From the NCBI RefSeq assembly GCF_001307195.1, contig NZ_CP012808.1, forward strand, positions 2,170,001 to 2,234,000: a stretch of DNA of 64,000 nt. The letters run 5' to 3'. The number at the start of each line of letters is the position of its first letter. The stretch's first letter is position 1. The notes below the pieces were generated by a model. The model had not been told where the DNA came from. It searched no databases and saw only the letters and a list, made by a program, of their open reading frames with translations. Made by a program: the position numbers and the translations under genes. Positions 44,526-58,277 of the stretch are shown piece after piece. This stretch comes from Acinetobacter equi (GTDB lineage: Bacteria > Pseudomonadota > Gammaproteobacteria > Pseudomonadales > Moraxellaceae).

Positions 44526-45614
44526 ATGCAACAGCAATCTAATGGGCAAAACAAATTTTTGATTGATGCTGATATCGGAGACGATGATGTTACTTTACCG
44601 AATTTACCTTCGATAAATGTTCCAATTGTTGAAACACCTAAAGCTGAAGAAAGTGTATCTGTAGAAGATACTCAAGAAGAAAAGTCAAAAGGTGGTTTCT
44701 TTAGTCGAATGAAAGATGGTTTGACTAAAACTCGTAAAAGCTTTACTGATGGTATGGTCAATATTCTGATCGGTGGTAAAGAAATTGATGATGAATTGTT
44801 AGAAGAAGTTGAAGAGCAGTTGTTGGTTGCTGATATTGGTGTAGAAGCAACAAAAACAATTATTGCAAATTTAACTGAACGTACAGAACGTGGTGATTTA
44901 ATCTATTCACATTCGCTATATAAAGCTTTACAAGAAGAATTGGTTGCTTTGTTGGCGCCACGAGTTAAACCACTACATATTGATTCAAATAAAGCACCAT
45001 TTGTAATTTTGGTAGTAGGTGTAAACGGTGTAGGTAAGACGACAACGATTGGTAAACTCGCAAAACGTTTACAGGGTGAAGGAAAGAAAGTCATGCTTGC
45101 TGCGGGTGATACATTCCGTGCGGCAGCAACAGAGCAACTTCAAATTTGGGGTGAACGAAATAATATTTCTGTCGTTGCTCAAGGTCATGGCGCAGATTCT
45201 GCTTCTGTAATTTTTGATGCTTTTGAAAGTGCACGTGCCAAAGGTGTAGATGTACTTATTGCAGATACCGCAGGACGTTTACATAACAAAGGTCATTTAA
45301 TGCAAGAATTGACTAAAGTTAAACGTGTTATGCAAAAAATTGATGCAACTGCACCGCATGAAGTTATGTTAGTTGTAGATGCTGGAACAGGTCAGAATGC
45401 AATTAATCAAGTAGAGATGTTTGATGAAGCAGTCGGCTTAACAGGTATTACAATTACAAAATTAGATGGTACGGCTAAAGGCGGTGTATTGTTTAATATT
45501 GCAAGTCGTACGCATGTTCCAATTCGTTTTATTGGTGTTGGTGAGAAAATTGATGATTTACGTCCATTTTCAGCAAAATCATTTGTTGCAGCATTATTTG
45601 AAACAGAAAAATAA
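44526..45614 (+). CDS. ftsY: Signal recognition particle receptor FtsY
   Basis: FtsY docks the SRP-ribosome complex at the inner membrane for cotranslational insertion. The 362-residue protein has a short acidic N-terminal A domain (residues 1-60, many Asp and Glu). The N domain follows (FFSRMKDGLTKTRKSFTDGM), and then the SRP GTPase: GVNGVGKTTTIGKLAKRL near residue 165, AAGDTFRAAATEQL near 195, ADTAGRLHNKGHLMQEL near 246 and TKLDGTAKGGVLF near 315. The A domain is much shorter than in E. coli. A terminator follows at 45648. Confidence 0.95.
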   Translation: MQQQSNGQNKFLIDADIGDDDVTLPNLPSINVPIVETPKAEESVSVEDTQEEKSKGGFFSRMKDGLTKTRKSFTDGMVNILIGGKEIDDELLEEVEEQLLVADIGVEATKTIIANLTERTERGDLIYSHSLYKALQEELVALLAPRVKPLHIDSNKAPFVILVVGVNGVGKTTTIGKLAKRLQGEGKKVMLAAGDTFRAAATEQLQIWGERNNISVVAQGHGADSASVIFDAFESARAKGVDVLIADTAGRLHNKGHLMQELTKVKRVMQKIDATAPHEVMLVVDAGTGQNAINQVEMFDEAVGLTGITITKLDGTAKGGVLFNIASRTHVPIRFIGVGEKIDDLRPFSAKSFVAALFETEK

Positions 45615-45647
45615 TCTGTTTTGATTTTTCTTATATTTCGCCGTAAT

Positions 45648-45680
45648 AAAAAACTCCGTTTGATACGGAGTTTTTTGTTT
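45648..45680 (+). terminator. ftsY terminator
   Basis: AAAAAACTCCGT, a short loop and ACGGAGTTTTTT form a stem with U-tract, 34 bases after the ftsY stop. Confidence 0.9.
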
Positions 45681-45814
45681 AATAGATCAGAATTTAGAGA
45701 ATTGTTTCATAAATGGAACACAATGTCATAAATTAGGTATTTATATTAGAAATCATACAAGTAATAATAAATTCAATGAAATAAATACGATCATGAGATC
45801 AAAGAGGAATATAA

Positions 45815-46408
45815 ATGGGATTTTTAAATCAAATTGAAAAACGTCGCTCAATTTATGCAATTGGTAAAAATGTAGATTTGCAACAAGAACAAATCGAACA
45901 ATTAATTAAAAATACGATTAAGCTTAGTCCTTCGTCGTTTAACTCACAAAGTTCACGTGCTGTACAACTTTTTGGCGCGTCTCATGAAAAATTTTGGACT
46001 ATTGTTCTAGAGACATTACGTAAAATTGTACCCGCTGATGCTTTTGCTGCAACTGAAGCAAAAATTCAAAGTTTTGCTGCTGGCTACGGTACAGTTCTAT
46101 TTTATGAAGATCAAAACGTTGTGAAATCATTGCAAGATGCGTTTCCATCTTATGCCGATAATTTCCCTGTTTGGTCAGAACATTCAACTGCAATCGCACA
46201 GTTTGCTGTTTGGACTGCATTATCTGAACAAAATATTGGTGCATCTTTACAGCATTATAATCCAATTATTGATGCTGAAGTAGCAGAAACATTTGGTATT
46301 CCTGAAAATTGGAAATTACGTGCACAGCTTGTATTTGGTTCAATCGAAGCTGAAGCAGGTGATAAAGAGTATATGGATGATGCGTTGCGTTTTAAAACAT
46401 TCAAATAA
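45815..46408 (+). CDS. Nitroreductase family protein (FMN-dependent)
   Basis: The 197-residue product begins MGFLNQIEKRRSIYAIGKNVDL, with the family RRSIY/F motif near residue 11, then IKLSPSSFNSQSSRAVQLFG near residue 37, which contacts FMN, and a C-terminal NIGASLQHYNPIID block near 140. This is the short nitroreductase/HBN1-like group, annotated in other species as oxidoreductases that reduce nitroaromatics, quinones or fatty-acid-derived signals. GAGG precedes the ATG. Substrate unknown. Confidence 0.88.
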   Translation: MGFLNQIEKRRSIYAIGKNVDLQQEQIEQLIKNTIKLSPSSFNSQSSRAVQLFGASHEKFWTIVLETLRKIVPADAFAATEAKIQSFAAGYGTVLFYEDQNVVKSLQDAFPSYADNFPVWSEHSTAIAQFAVWTALSEQNIGASLQHYNPIIDAEVAETFGIPENWKLRAQLVFGSIEAEAGDKEYMDDALRFKTFK

Positions 46409-46422
46409 ATATGTTTTGATTT

Positions 46423-46453
46423 AAAAAAAAGAGCATTTCGGTGCTCTTTTTTT
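46423..46453 (+). terminator. Terminator of the nitroreductase gene
   Basis: GAGCA, loop TTTCGG and TGCTC are flanked by a run of eight A and seven T, so the hairpin works on both strands. Confidence 0.85.
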
Positions 46454-46520
46454 ATTTCATTAAATTGTCATTAAATGAATAGATATTGGTTGCTGAATAA
46501 TTTGTACTTGAGAAATATAA

Positions 46521-47132
46521 ATGATTAAGCAATTAAATCTATTTGTTTTAGCATTAATGATGAGCAGTTTTGTTAATGCTGATACTTTATTAAAAATTCA
46601 GAATGGAATTATTGTTCAGGAAATTAATGGTGCAGAAGTTAAAAAGGATTTATTTAATTCTTATAAAAGTGAATATAGTTTGGAATCGGGACAAAATGAT
46701 TTAATAGTTTACTATTATCAGTATTTTGATGCTGAAAATGGAATTGGAGCACATGATATTGTTAAGTCATCACCTGTATACATAAAAACACCAGTATTAC
46801 GAAATAATGAAACTTATAGATTGGCAATGATTAATCCGCCTAAAAATAATGATGATGCTAAAAAATATGCAAAACAGCCTGAATTTGCTTTATACAATAG
46901 CTACAATGAGTTGTTAATGACGCAGATGGGTGAAAATACTAAAAAGGGAATAATTCATTCTATATTTAATGAACAAAAAATAGATCAACGACAACATCAA
47001 GTTGTGTATACATCAATTGAACCGAATATTGCTCACGGAGATACACTGAATCATCTTTTAATAGCTTGGAAAAATGCAACGAAAGAAGATAAACAGAAAT
47101 TTATGCTCTGGATAGCTGAACAGGTAAATTAA
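46521..47132 (+). CDS. DUF2057 (YccT-like) periplasmic protein
   Basis: The 203-residue protein has a signal peptide cut after VNA (residue 20). It then shows the DUF2057 pattern: DTLLKIQNGIIVQEINGAEVK near residue 21, YSLESGQNDLIVYYYQYF near 52, a central IKTPVLRNNETYRLAMINPP near 90 and a helical C-terminal third. E. coli YccT of this family restrains curli assembly, but no curli genes are seen here, so only the family is assigned. It is the last protein gene before the rRNA operon. Confidence 0.8.
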   Translation: MIKQLNLFVLALMMSSFVNADTLLKIQNGIIVQEINGAEVKKDLFNSYKSEYSLESGQNDLIVYYYQYFDAENGIGAHDIVKSSPVYIKTPVLRNNETYRLAMINPPKNNDDAKKYAKQPEFALYNSYNELLMTQMGENTKKGIIHSIFNEQKIDQRQHQVVYTSIEPNIAHGDTLNHLLIAWKNATKEDKQKFMLWIAEQVN

Positions 47133-47229
47133 AAATGCTGAAAATTTGAGTCTTTTACATAAAAAACCGCATTTTTGAGCATAAAACATCCGACTGATTA
47201 ATATTTTTTAAAAAAATAAAGAAAAGGGG

Positions 47230-47257
47230 TTGCGTCTGGGGAGGAATGCTGTAGAAT
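47230..47257 (+). promoter_or_regulatory. rRNA operon promoter
   Basis: TTGCGT (47230-47235) and TAGAAT (47252-47257) are 16 bases apart, with GC bases around the start site (GCACATCC). This matches strong, growth-rate-controlled rrn promoters. The leader of about 335 bases before 16S carries the processing stalk arm at 47448-47470. Confidence 0.7.
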
Positions 47258-47447
47258 GCACATCCATCGGCGGTGATGAAGATTAAAACTTCTGATAAAA
47301 CAGCAACTTAGCACAAAGTGTTGGGGTTGTGTTTTAGAAAGAAAGTTTAAAATAATTTGAATTACTAGTTGACTTTCTGGAAATAGAGAGTAATATAGCC
47401 GACCTAGCTTGCTACTGACGAAGTAGTAAGAAGATCATTAAGAGATT

Positions 47448-47470
47448 ATGAAGAACAACTTGTGTGGATT
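47448..47470 (+). promoter_or_regulatory. 16S processing stalk, 5' arm
   Basis: ATGAAGAACAACTTGT and TGTGGATT here pair with their complement at 49160-49184 downstream of 16S. The pairing gives the long double-stranded stem cut by RNase III during 16S maturation. Confidence 0.75.
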
Positions 47471-47598
47471 TTTACTAGTTGATCAATCGAATATATTTTC
47501 ATTGATTGAATGGTAGAAATTACTCGAAGTTTATTTGAGAAATATTTGTCAGAAAATTGATGAGCCAAGATTGGTAGCCATAAGCTACTACTGATTTT

Positions 47599-49136
<1,538 letters not shown>

Positions 49137-49159
49137 ACGAAAGATTGACGATTGGTAAG

Positions 49160-49184
49160 AATCCACAACAAGTTGTTCTTCATT
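49160..49184 (+). promoter_or_regulatory. 16S processing stalk, 3' arm
   Basis: AATCCACAACAAGTTGTTCTTCAT is the near-perfect complement of 47448-47470 and closes the 16S processing stem before the tRNA genes. Confidence 0.75.
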
Positions 49185-49197
49185 ATGATGTATCTGA

Positions 49198-49274
<77 letters not shown>

Positions 49275-49311
49275 TGACTTAGAAAGGTACATTGAATCTA
49301 AATGATAAGCT

Positions 49312-49387
49312 GGGGACTTAGCTTAGTTGGTAGAGCGCCTGCTTTGCACGCAGGAGGTCAGGAGTTCGACTCTCCTAGTCTCCACCA
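49312..49387 (+). tRNA. tRNA-Ala (TGC)
   Basis: 76 bases with acceptor GGGGACT / AGTCTCC, D arm GCTTAGTTGGTAGAGC, anticodon loop CTTTGCACG with TGC, T arm TTCGACT, and encoded CCA. It follows tRNA-Ile by 37 bases, the usual spacer pair. Confidence 0.98.
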
Positions 49388-49773
49388 TGTATTTGAATGA
49401 ATACATAGTAAGCAAACAGTTGGATAGCTTATAGAGCTTAGTGATAAGGTGGCGTATAATGCGCGGCATTGTTATTAATCTCTGTGATTTATCACAGTTG
49501 ACTGCGATCTGACGAAGACGTAGTGAATCATTAACAGAATATATTTGAGTTGAAATAATTTGTTCATACTCGTTAAAAGGAAGACTAAAGAAGTAATTCT
49601 GAAGTTGACTGATTAAATGAGTTACTAGCGAAATTAACTGAATCAAGCGTTTTGGTATATGAATCTAATTGAAGCTGTACTGTAGTTAAATCTACAAAAC
49701 TCTAACTGTGGCGATTAAGTTCGCAACGCAACATTTTCACTTGTAGGAAATGGGCGACTGTTTGGGGTTGTAT
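49388..49773 (+). other. Spacer between tRNA-Ala and 23S with 23S stalk 5' arm
   Basis: About 386 bases of transcribed spacer. A TATAAT-like string with GC-rich surroundings (GGCGTATAATGCGCGG, near 49454) resembles a -10 element, but no good -35 sits at 16-18 bases. At 49758-49780 CTGTTTGGGGTTGTATAGTCAAG is the 5' arm of the 23S processing stem, pairing with 52657-52680. Confidence 0.6.
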
Positions 49774-52656
<2,883 letters not shown>

Positions 52657-52664
<8 letters not shown>

Positions 52665-52680
52665 TACAACACCCAAACAG
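52657..52680 (+). promoter_or_regulatory. 23S processing stalk, 3' arm
   Basis: CTTGACTATACAACACCCAAACAG is nearly the exact complement of 49758-49780. It closes the 23S processing helix. Confidence 0.75.
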
Positions 52681-52848
52681 TTGTTGTATCAAGCATCAAT
52701 TGATTCACAAATAATCAAAGAAACTTGATTTAGTTCTAAAGCTAGATACAATGAACACCTTAAATTAACTCAGATATACCTGTTAATAACTCATTTGAAG
52801 AAAGCTAGGCATCTAAGTAAGACCATAGCAAGTAATCATAAACAGTTG

Positions 52849-52964
52849 TGCTGGCGACAATAGCAAGAGTGAACCACCTGATCCCTTCCCGAACTCAGAA
52901 GTGAAACCTCTTAGCGCTGATGGTAGTGTGGGGTTACCCATGTGAGAGTAAGTCATCGCCAGCT
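52849..52964 (+). rRNA. rrf: 5S ribosomal RNA
   Basis: About 116 bases from GTGCTGGCGACAATAGCAAG to CATCGCCAGCTC. The ends pair (GCTGGCGA with TCGCCAGC). The conserved loops CCGAACTCAGAAGTGAAAC and GATGGTAGTGTGGGG are present. It lies about 185 bases after 23S and closes the operon. Confidence 0.95.
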
Positions 52965-52973
52965 CATTAATTC

Positions 52974-53010
52974 TAAAACACCCCCTTCAGATGAAGGGGG
53001 TGTTTTTTTA
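52974..53010 (+). terminator. rRNA operon terminator
   Basis: AAAACACCCCCTTC, loop AGAT and GAAGGGGGTGTTTTTTT form a long GC-rich stem with a strong U-tract, just after 5S. Confidence 0.95.
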
Positions 53011-53077
53011 TGTGAAAAAATAAATGAAAGAAATTTAAGGAATAAGTAGATCAATAAGAATTTGATAAAAATATTAT

Positions 53078-53584
53078 TTATTTAATAAAAGAATTTCTTA
53101 AATTTTGTCGTATTGCTTCAATTGTCCAAATCCAAAATGCTGTACCTATAAATTCTGAAATTATTGCTTCTGCACCTGCAGTCCATAACCATCCAGATAG
53201 CCCAAGCAATGGTACGACTAAGCCATGTGCAAAAATTGAAACACCTATTCCAAATAGAATACCGTGTAAAAGATTAGCTTTTGTAAAATACTCATTAAGT
53301 ACGCAATAAATAATGGCAATTATAATAGAGAATAATATATGAACGCCATTTCCACCCCAATTAATTGTATAGTCCATCCATTGATAAGTCATAGTATTAA
53401 TATGAAAGCCTAATTTTTCTAATAGAACGATAGGTGGAGGTGTTGTTTCAATTGTTCGTGGGGGAATGAGATCTTCGAATCCAGATTTTACTAATGCTGA
53501 AATTATTCCAGCAATAATACCGATATAAATTGCAAGTAGTATATGTCTTGAATTTTTATTGGTCATTTCAAGTAAAGAAATCAT
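53078..53584 (-). CDS. YagU-like (DUF1440) inner-membrane protein
   Basis: The 168-residue product has four or so membrane spans (about residues 14-33, 78-96, 105-126 and 137-158). It matches YagU in AIYIGIIAGIISALVKSGFEDLIPPRT near the start, NWGGNGVHILFSIIIAIIYCVLNEYF in the middle and WTIEAIRQNLRN at the end. YagU has been tied to acid resistance in E. coli, but function is not settled. The start could also be the ATG at 53566 (MTNKNSRHI). It converges on the rRNA terminator and is transcribed alone. Confidence 0.8.
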   Translation of the reverse strand: MISLLEMTNKNSRHILLAIYIGIIAGIISALVKSGFEDLIPPRTIETTPPPIVLLEKLGFHINTMTYQWMDYTINWGGNGVHILFSIIIAIIYCVLNEYFTKANLLHGILFGIGVSIFAHGLVVPLLGLSGWLWTAGAEAIISEFIGTAFWIWTIEAIRQNLRNSFIK

Positions 53585-53727
53585 ATAAATAGCTCATTAT
53601 TTAAAAATGTAGACTTAAAGATTTAACATAAAGTTGAAATTTAAAGTATTAATTAAATGTTTTTAAAGTGAGTGATATGTTTATTTTGATGTAATTTTTA
53701 CGTAAAAATATAATTTAAATATAGAAA

Positions 53728-54213
53728 ATGATGGAGACAGACTTGAATAATAAAATTATTGGTTTATTAAGTATTTGCTTAATTACAGTTTTATCGCATA
53801 CAAAAGTATATGCATTAACATCGATAGAGTTGGGGGAACTTATTGAGTGTAAAGCCAGTTATCAGGACTTTATTGGTTTGGGATTGGAATATGAAGAGCA
53901 ATTAAAAAGTTTAGGTTGGATGAAAGATACCTTAGATAATCTAGATATTTATCGTAATCAGAAAATGTTGATGTAAAAGCATTAGCCCAAGAATTTGATA
54001 TTCCCAAAATTGAAGAATTTGCTGAGTTATCAGTTTTTCGTGGTGCAAAAAATATCTATAGACGAGATAAAAACGAAGATAATTTTGGTTATTCTATTAA
54101 TTTAAATTTATCTGAAATGGTAGGTAGGGGACAATACTTTAGTTCTTTTAGGATGTAGTTATGAAATAGATCAGACAGATATTAATTTCTTTTTTGAAAG
54201 TCGTGATGATTAG
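53728..54213 (+). pseudogene. Secreted protein gene broken by two compensating frameshifts
   Basis: Segment 1 (frame of 53728) encodes a signal peptide and ALTSIELGELIECKASYQDF, ending in a stop at 53974-53976. Segment 2, in another frame from about 53964, reads NVDVKALAQEFDIPKIEEFAELSVF and later SEMVGRGQYF. Segment 3 returns to the first frame near 54145 with LGCSYEIDQTDINFFFESRDD and a stop at 54211-54213. The joined product would be a plausible periplasmic protein of about 160 residues with two Cys. Two frameshifts, and possibly a missing piece at the first junction, make this a pseudogene. Sequencing error is the alternative. Confidence 0.7.
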
Positions 54214-54263
54214 ATATAACTCCTATTTAAATGATATGGTCATTTTAATAGGAGTTGTTATAT

Positions 54264-54292
54264 AAAAAACCACCAAATATGGTGGTTTTTTA
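54264..54292. terminator. Terminator before argF (bidirectional)
   Basis: AAAAAACCACC, a 5-base loop and GGTGGTTTTTT form a symmetric hairpin between the pseudogene and the convergent argF. Confidence 0.88.
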
Positions 54293-54303
54293 TTAAAGCA
54301 AAT

Positions 54304-55224
54304 TTATGCTTTTTTTAAGTTTTCATTCAGTAGGAACTCAACTAATGCCTTTTGTGCGTGTAAGCGATTTTCAGCTTCATCCCATACAACAGCATTTTTA
54401 TGGTCAAGCATATTTTCTGAAATTTCTTCACCACGATGTGCAGGTAAACAGTGCATGAATAAGCAATCAGGATGAGCAAGATCCATGAGTTTTTCATTTA
54501 CTTGATATTCTGCAAATGCTTTTTCACGGATTTTTTGTTCTTCTTCTTGTCCCATACTTGCCCATACATCGGTAACAATAAGATCGGCATTTACTGCTGC
54601 ATCTTCCGCTGTATTTACAAGTTCAACACAATGTGCAAATTCTGATAAGAATTTTTCTTGCGGTTCATAACCTTTTGGTGAAGCAATTTTTAATTTAAAG
54701 CCCCACATATGTGCAGCTTCAATGTATGAGTTACACATATTGTTGCCATCACCAATCCAAGCGACAGTTTTACCTTTGATTGAACCGCGGTGTTCTACGT
54801 AGGTTTGAACATCTGCAAGAAGTTGACATGGATGATGGTCATCGGTTAATGCATTAATTACTGGAACTTTTGAATATGATGCGAAACGTTCAACGATATC
54901 ATGTCCAAAAGTACGGATCATCACAATATCGAGCATGCTTGATATTACACGAGCTGAATCTTCAATTGGTTCACCACGACCTAATTGCGTATCGCGTGAA
55001 GATAAGAAAATAGCACTACCACCGAATTGACTCATACCTGCTTCAAACGATACGCGTGTACGTGTACTCGATTTTTCAAAAATCATTCCCATTACTTTTC
55101 CAACAAAGGGTTGGAATACTTCATTGTTATGTTGCTTTCGTTTGAGTTCAATCCCGCGGTGGATGATTTGATTTAATTCAGAAGTAGAGAAGTCGCGTAA
55201 AGTAAGAAAGTGACGCAGAGCCAT
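54304..55224 (-). CDS. argF: Ornithine carbamoyltransferase
   Basis: ArgF makes citrulline from ornithine and carbamoyl phosphate in arginine synthesis. The 306-residue length fits. Carbamoyl-phosphate motif [13 protein letters not shown] lies near residue 54, [12 protein letters not shown] near 131, [14 protein letters not shown] (ornithine side) near 155, and [12 protein letters not shown] near 260 has the catalytic Cys. It is a single-gene unit with its own terminator at 54264. An arginine-responsive site was not recognised upstream. Confidence 0.95.
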   Translation of the reverse strand: MALRHFLTLRDFSTSELNQIIHRGIELKRKQHNNEVFQPFVGKVMGMIFEKSSTRTRVSFEAGMSQFGGSAIFLSSRDTQLGRGEPIEDSARVISSMLDIVMIRTFGHDIVERFASYSKVPVINALTDDHHPCQLLADVQTYVEHRGSIKGKTVAWIGDGNNMCNSYIEAAHMWGFKLKIASPKGYEPQEKFLSEFAHCVELVNTAEDAAVNADLIVTDVWASMGQEEEQKIREKAFAEYQVNEKLMDLAHPDCLFMHCLPAHRGEEISENMLDHKNAVVWDEAENRLHAQKALVEFLLNENLKKA

Positions 55225-55327
55225 GGTTACTCCACAATAATTGCTGAGGTTAAAACAACAATTAGTTGTTGGTTGGTTAAAAGAAGAATAGATAACTATA
55301 CTATACAGTGAAAAAAATGCAAAAAAA

Positions 55328-55978
55328 CTAGACTTTTTGATGAGCGTATAAGAATAAATCTACAGCATATTCGATGTAATTGGTTATTTGTTGATCTGTG
55401 TTATCTAGAGGGATTCCCATGACAACTTGCCATTCAATATTTCTCAATATCCCAAAATACATTTGAGCTGAAAATTGAGGATTTTTACACATTAGAATAT
55501 TTTGTTTATGTGCTAAATTTAAGATATTAGAAATTGATTTTTGAATTTGTTTAGGTCCATTTTCATGAATATATAATGCAATTTTAGAATCTCTTTGGCA
55601 TTGCTCTAAAATCATTCTTACGAAAGCTGCATTTTCTGGACGTTTAATGTGATTATAAAAATTATGAAGTGTATCAATAAAATATGACTTTAAATCGTGT
55701 GGTAAATCTGTTAAATCGGTATTTAAATCGCGAAGAAATTGTTGTCTACGATAATCACAAATGGCTTTAAATAATCCATCTTTATTGCCAAAATATTTAT
55801 AAATAGATGCTTTTGAACCACCTGCATGATTGACGATATCATCAAGTGACACAGCATCATACCCATATCTTAAGAAGAGCAAAGTTGCACTATCTAAAAG
55901 AGCAATACAGCGCTCATGACCACGCTTTGTCTGTGGAATCTCATGAGCATAAGGCTGTAATTGAGAGGTTTGATGCAT
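55328..55978 (-). CDS. TetR/AcrR family transcriptional regulator
   Basis: The 216-residue protein has the TetR helix-turn-helix at residues about 22-68: [20 protein letters not shown], then [30 protein letters not shown]. The C-terminal part (about 90-216) is a helical ligand and dimer domain with no named match. It diverges from prpB-prpC with 213 bases between the two starts, so it may control them. In many bacteria prp genes are run by other regulator types, so the link is inference. A TCACAT / ATGTGA inverted repeat lies in the gap. Confidence 0.85.
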   Translation of the reverse strand: MHQTSQLQPYAHEIPQTKRGHERCIALLDSATLLFLRYGYDAVSLDDIVNHAGGSKASIYKYFGNKDGLFKAICDYRRQQFLRDLNTDLTDLPHDLKSYFIDTLHNFYNHIKRPENAAFVRMILEQCQRDSKIALYIHENGPKQIQKSISNILNLAHKQNILMCKNPQFSAQMYFGILRNIEWQVVMGIPLDNTDQQITNYIEYAVDLFLYAHQKV

Positions 55979-56064
55979 GGGTACATAGACAAATGAGATA
56001 AGTTAGAATGATTATAGCAAAGATTAAATATTTATTTATTTTAAAATTATTTTTAACTTAAATA

Positions 56065-56091
56065 TCACATGAACTAGATAATAATATGTGA
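56065..56091. promoter_or_regulatory. Candidate operator between the TetR gene and prpB
   Basis: TCACAT (56065-56070) and ATGTGA (56086-56091) form a perfect 6-base inverted repeat with a 15-base spacer. Its symmetry and place between two divergent genes fit a TetR dimer site, but such short repeats occur by chance in AT-rich DNA. Confidence 0.3.
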
Positions 56092-56191
56092 CTAAAGTTT
56101 TAGAGTAATTGTTCTATAGTCGTATAGAGAAGAGCTTAATTGTCGTTATACTCGAGGTTCAATAATAAAGTAAAAACTGTGGAAAAGGACG

Positions 56192-57076
56192 ATGACAGAA
56201 CAAATATCAGCAGGTTTAAGATTTAGACAGGCGTTAGAAGAAGAACATCCCTTGCAAATTATAGGCACTGTAAATGCATATGCCGCAATGATGGCAAAGC
56301 AAGTGGGTTATAAAGCGATTTATGTTTCTGGTGCTGGTGTTGCCAATTATTCTTATGGTTTACCCGATTTAGGTATGACGAGTTTAGACAATGTTCTTGA
56401 AGATGTTAGACGCATTACTGAACGAGTTGATACCCCACTTTTAGTTGATATAGATACTGGTTGGGGTGGTGCTTTTAATATTGCGCGGACCATTAAACAA
56501 ATGATTTCTGCAGGTGCTGCTGCAGTACATATTGAAGATCAAGTTGTACAAAAGCGTTGTGGACATAGACCGAATAAAGAAATTGTGTCACAGCAAGAAA
56601 TGGTTGATCGAATTAAAGCTGCAGTAGATGCTAAAACAGATTCTAATTTTATTGTTATGGCAAGAACAGATGCTTTACAAAAGGAAGGATTACGAGCAGT
56701 AATTGATCGAGCATGTGCTTGTGTAGAAGCTGGTGCAGATGCAATTTTTGCTGAGGCAATGACAGATATTACAATGTATCGAACAGTTTGCGATGCAGTG
56801 GGTGTTCCAGTATTAGCAAATATTACAGAATTTGGAGATACACCTTATTTTACTGTTGATGAGCTTGCAGAGCAGGGCATTAGTATGGTTTTGTATCCTT
56901 TATCTGCAACGCGCGCAATGCAAAAAGCTGCTTTAGAGGTGATGCATTCTATCCGTAAAAATGGCACGCAAGTACATGTTTTAGATCAAATGCAGCAACG
57001 CAAAGAATTATATGAATTTTTGGATTATCACACATATGAAAATACTTTAGATAAGTTATTTAAAAAGGAGAATTAG
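56192..57076 (+). CDS. prpB: Methylisocitrate lyase
   Basis: PrpB cleaves 2-methylisocitrate to pyruvate and succinate, the last step of the methylcitrate cycle for propionate. The 294-residue protein has the isocitrate lyase/PEP mutase fold: [13 protein letters not shown] at the start, [21 protein letters not shown] near residue 46, DIDTGWGG near 88, and the catalytic [11 protein letters not shown] loop near 123, which is the prpB form (KxCGHR). prpC follows after 4 bases, so the two are one operon. Confidence 0.94.
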   Translation: MTEQISAGLRFRQALEEEHPLQIIGTVNAYAAMMAKQVGYKAIYVSGAGVANYSYGLPDLGMTSLDNVLEDVRRITERVDTPLLVDIDTGWGGAFNIARTIKQMISAGAAAVHIEDQVVQKRCGHRPNKEIVSQQEMVDRIKAAVDAKTDSNFIVMARTDALQKEGLRAVIDRACACVEAGADAIFAEAMTDITMYRTVCDAVGVPVLANITEFGDTPYFTVDELAEQGISMVLYPLSATRAMQKAALEVMHSIRKNGTQVHVLDQMQQRKELYEFLDYHTYENTLDKLFKKEN

Positions 57077-57080
57077 AAAA

Positions 57081-58211
57081 ATGGCTGAAGGAAAAGTATT
57101 GACAGGCGCAGGTTTGCGTGGACAAGTTGCAGGAAAAACTGCACTATCGACCGTCGGAAAAAGTGGAGCTGGATTAACCTATCGTGGGTATGATGTACAA
57201 GATCTAGCAGAACATTGTGAATTTGAAGAAGTCGCTTATTTAATTTTCTTTGGTGAACTACCAACACAAGAACAACTCAAAACGTATAAAGCGAAGCTTC
57301 AATCTCTAAGAATATTGCCACAGGCTTTGAAAGAGGTTCTAGAACGAATACCTGCTAATGCACATCCTATGGATGTTTTGCGTACTGGTGTCTCGATGCT
57401 GGGTAATTTAGAAACAGAAAAATCCTTTGATGAGCAGCAAAATGTTGCTGATAGAATATTAGCGACATTACCTGCGATTATTTGTTATTGGTATCGATAT
57501 ACACATGATGGTGTGCGTATTGATGAGAATACGAATGATGATTCAATCGGTGCACAATTTTTACATTTATTACATGGGCATAAACCAAATAAATTGCATG
57601 AGAAAGTAATGAATGTTTCATTAATTCTTTACGCTGAACATGAGTTTAATGCTTCGACTTTTACAGCTCGCGTGTGTGCTTCAACTTTATCTGATATGCA
57701 TTCTTGTATTACAGGTGCTATAGGCTCTTTAAGAGGACCACTACATGGTGGTGCAAATGAAGCAGCTATGGAGATGATTGAAAATTGGATATCTCCGGAT
57801 GAAGCTGAGCGTGAAATGTTAGGAAAATTAGCACGTAAAGATAAAATTATGGGCTTTGGTCATGCTATTTATAAAGATTCCGATCCACGAAATGCCATTA
57901 TTAAAGTTTGGTCTGAACGATTAGCAAAAGATGTGGGCGATACAGTTTTGTACCCAGTTTCAGTTCGTTGTGAAGAAGTGATGTGGCGCGAGAAAAAGCT
58001 ATTTTGTAATGCGGATTTTTTCCATGCTTCTGCTTATCACTTTATGGGAATTGCAACGAAATTATTTACCCCTATTTTTGTTATGTCACGGGTTACAGGA
58101 TGGGCAGCACACGTAATGGAACAGCGTGCAGATAATAGAATTATTCGACCAAGTGCCGATTATATTGGTTATGAGTTAAGAAAGGTTATTCCAATTGAGA
58201 GTCGGTTATAG
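57081..58211 (+). CDS. prpC: 2-methylcitrate synthase
   Basis: PrpC condenses propionyl-CoA with oxaloacetate. The 376-residue citrate-synthase-fold protein has GLTYRGYDVQDLAEHCEFEEVAYLI-like sequence at the start, the catalytic His in GPLHGGANEAAMEMIENW near residue 230, GFGHAIYKDSDPRNAIIK near 268 with the second His, and a late RPSADYIGYELRKVIPIESR. The length (about 375) is that of PrpC rather than GltA (about 425). Usually acnD and prpF come next in relatives. Here a terminator and a convergent toxin-antitoxin pair follow instead. Confidence 0.92.
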   Translation: MAEGKVLTGAGLRGQVAGKTALSTVGKSGAGLTYRGYDVQDLAEHCEFEEVAYLIFFGELPTQEQLKTYKAKLQSLRILPQALKEVLERIPANAHPMDVLRTGVSMLGNLETEKSFDEQQNVADRILATLPAIICYWYRYTHDGVRIDENTNDDSIGAQFLHLLHGHKPNKLHEKVMNVSLILYAEHEFNASTFTARVCASTLSDMHSCITGAIGSLRGPLHGGANEAAMEMIENWISPDEAEREMLGKLARKDKIMGFGHAIYKDSDPRNAIIKVWSERLAKDVGDTVLYPVSVRCEEVMWREKKLFCNADFFHASAYHFMGIATKLFTPIFVMSRVTGWAAHVMEQRADNRIIRPSADYIGYELRKVIPIESRL

Positions 58212-58227
58212 CGTTAAATTAAATTGT

Positions 58228-58257
58228 AAAAAAGCCTCTCAATAGGGGCTTTTTATT
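58228..58257 (+). terminator. prpBC terminator
   Basis: AAAAAGCCTCT, a short loop and AGGGGCTTTTT form a stem with one G-T pair and a U-tract, 17 bases after the prpC stop. It also lies just past the convergent RES gene's stop. Confidence 0.82.
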
Positions 58258-58277
58258 TAGGAAAATACACTAAATTT

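Noticed and set aside
49440..49470. TATAAT-like string in the tRNA-Ala/23S spacer as an internal rRNA promoter
   Set aside because: No acceptable -35 element exists at 16-18 bases. The string occurs inside a structured spacer.
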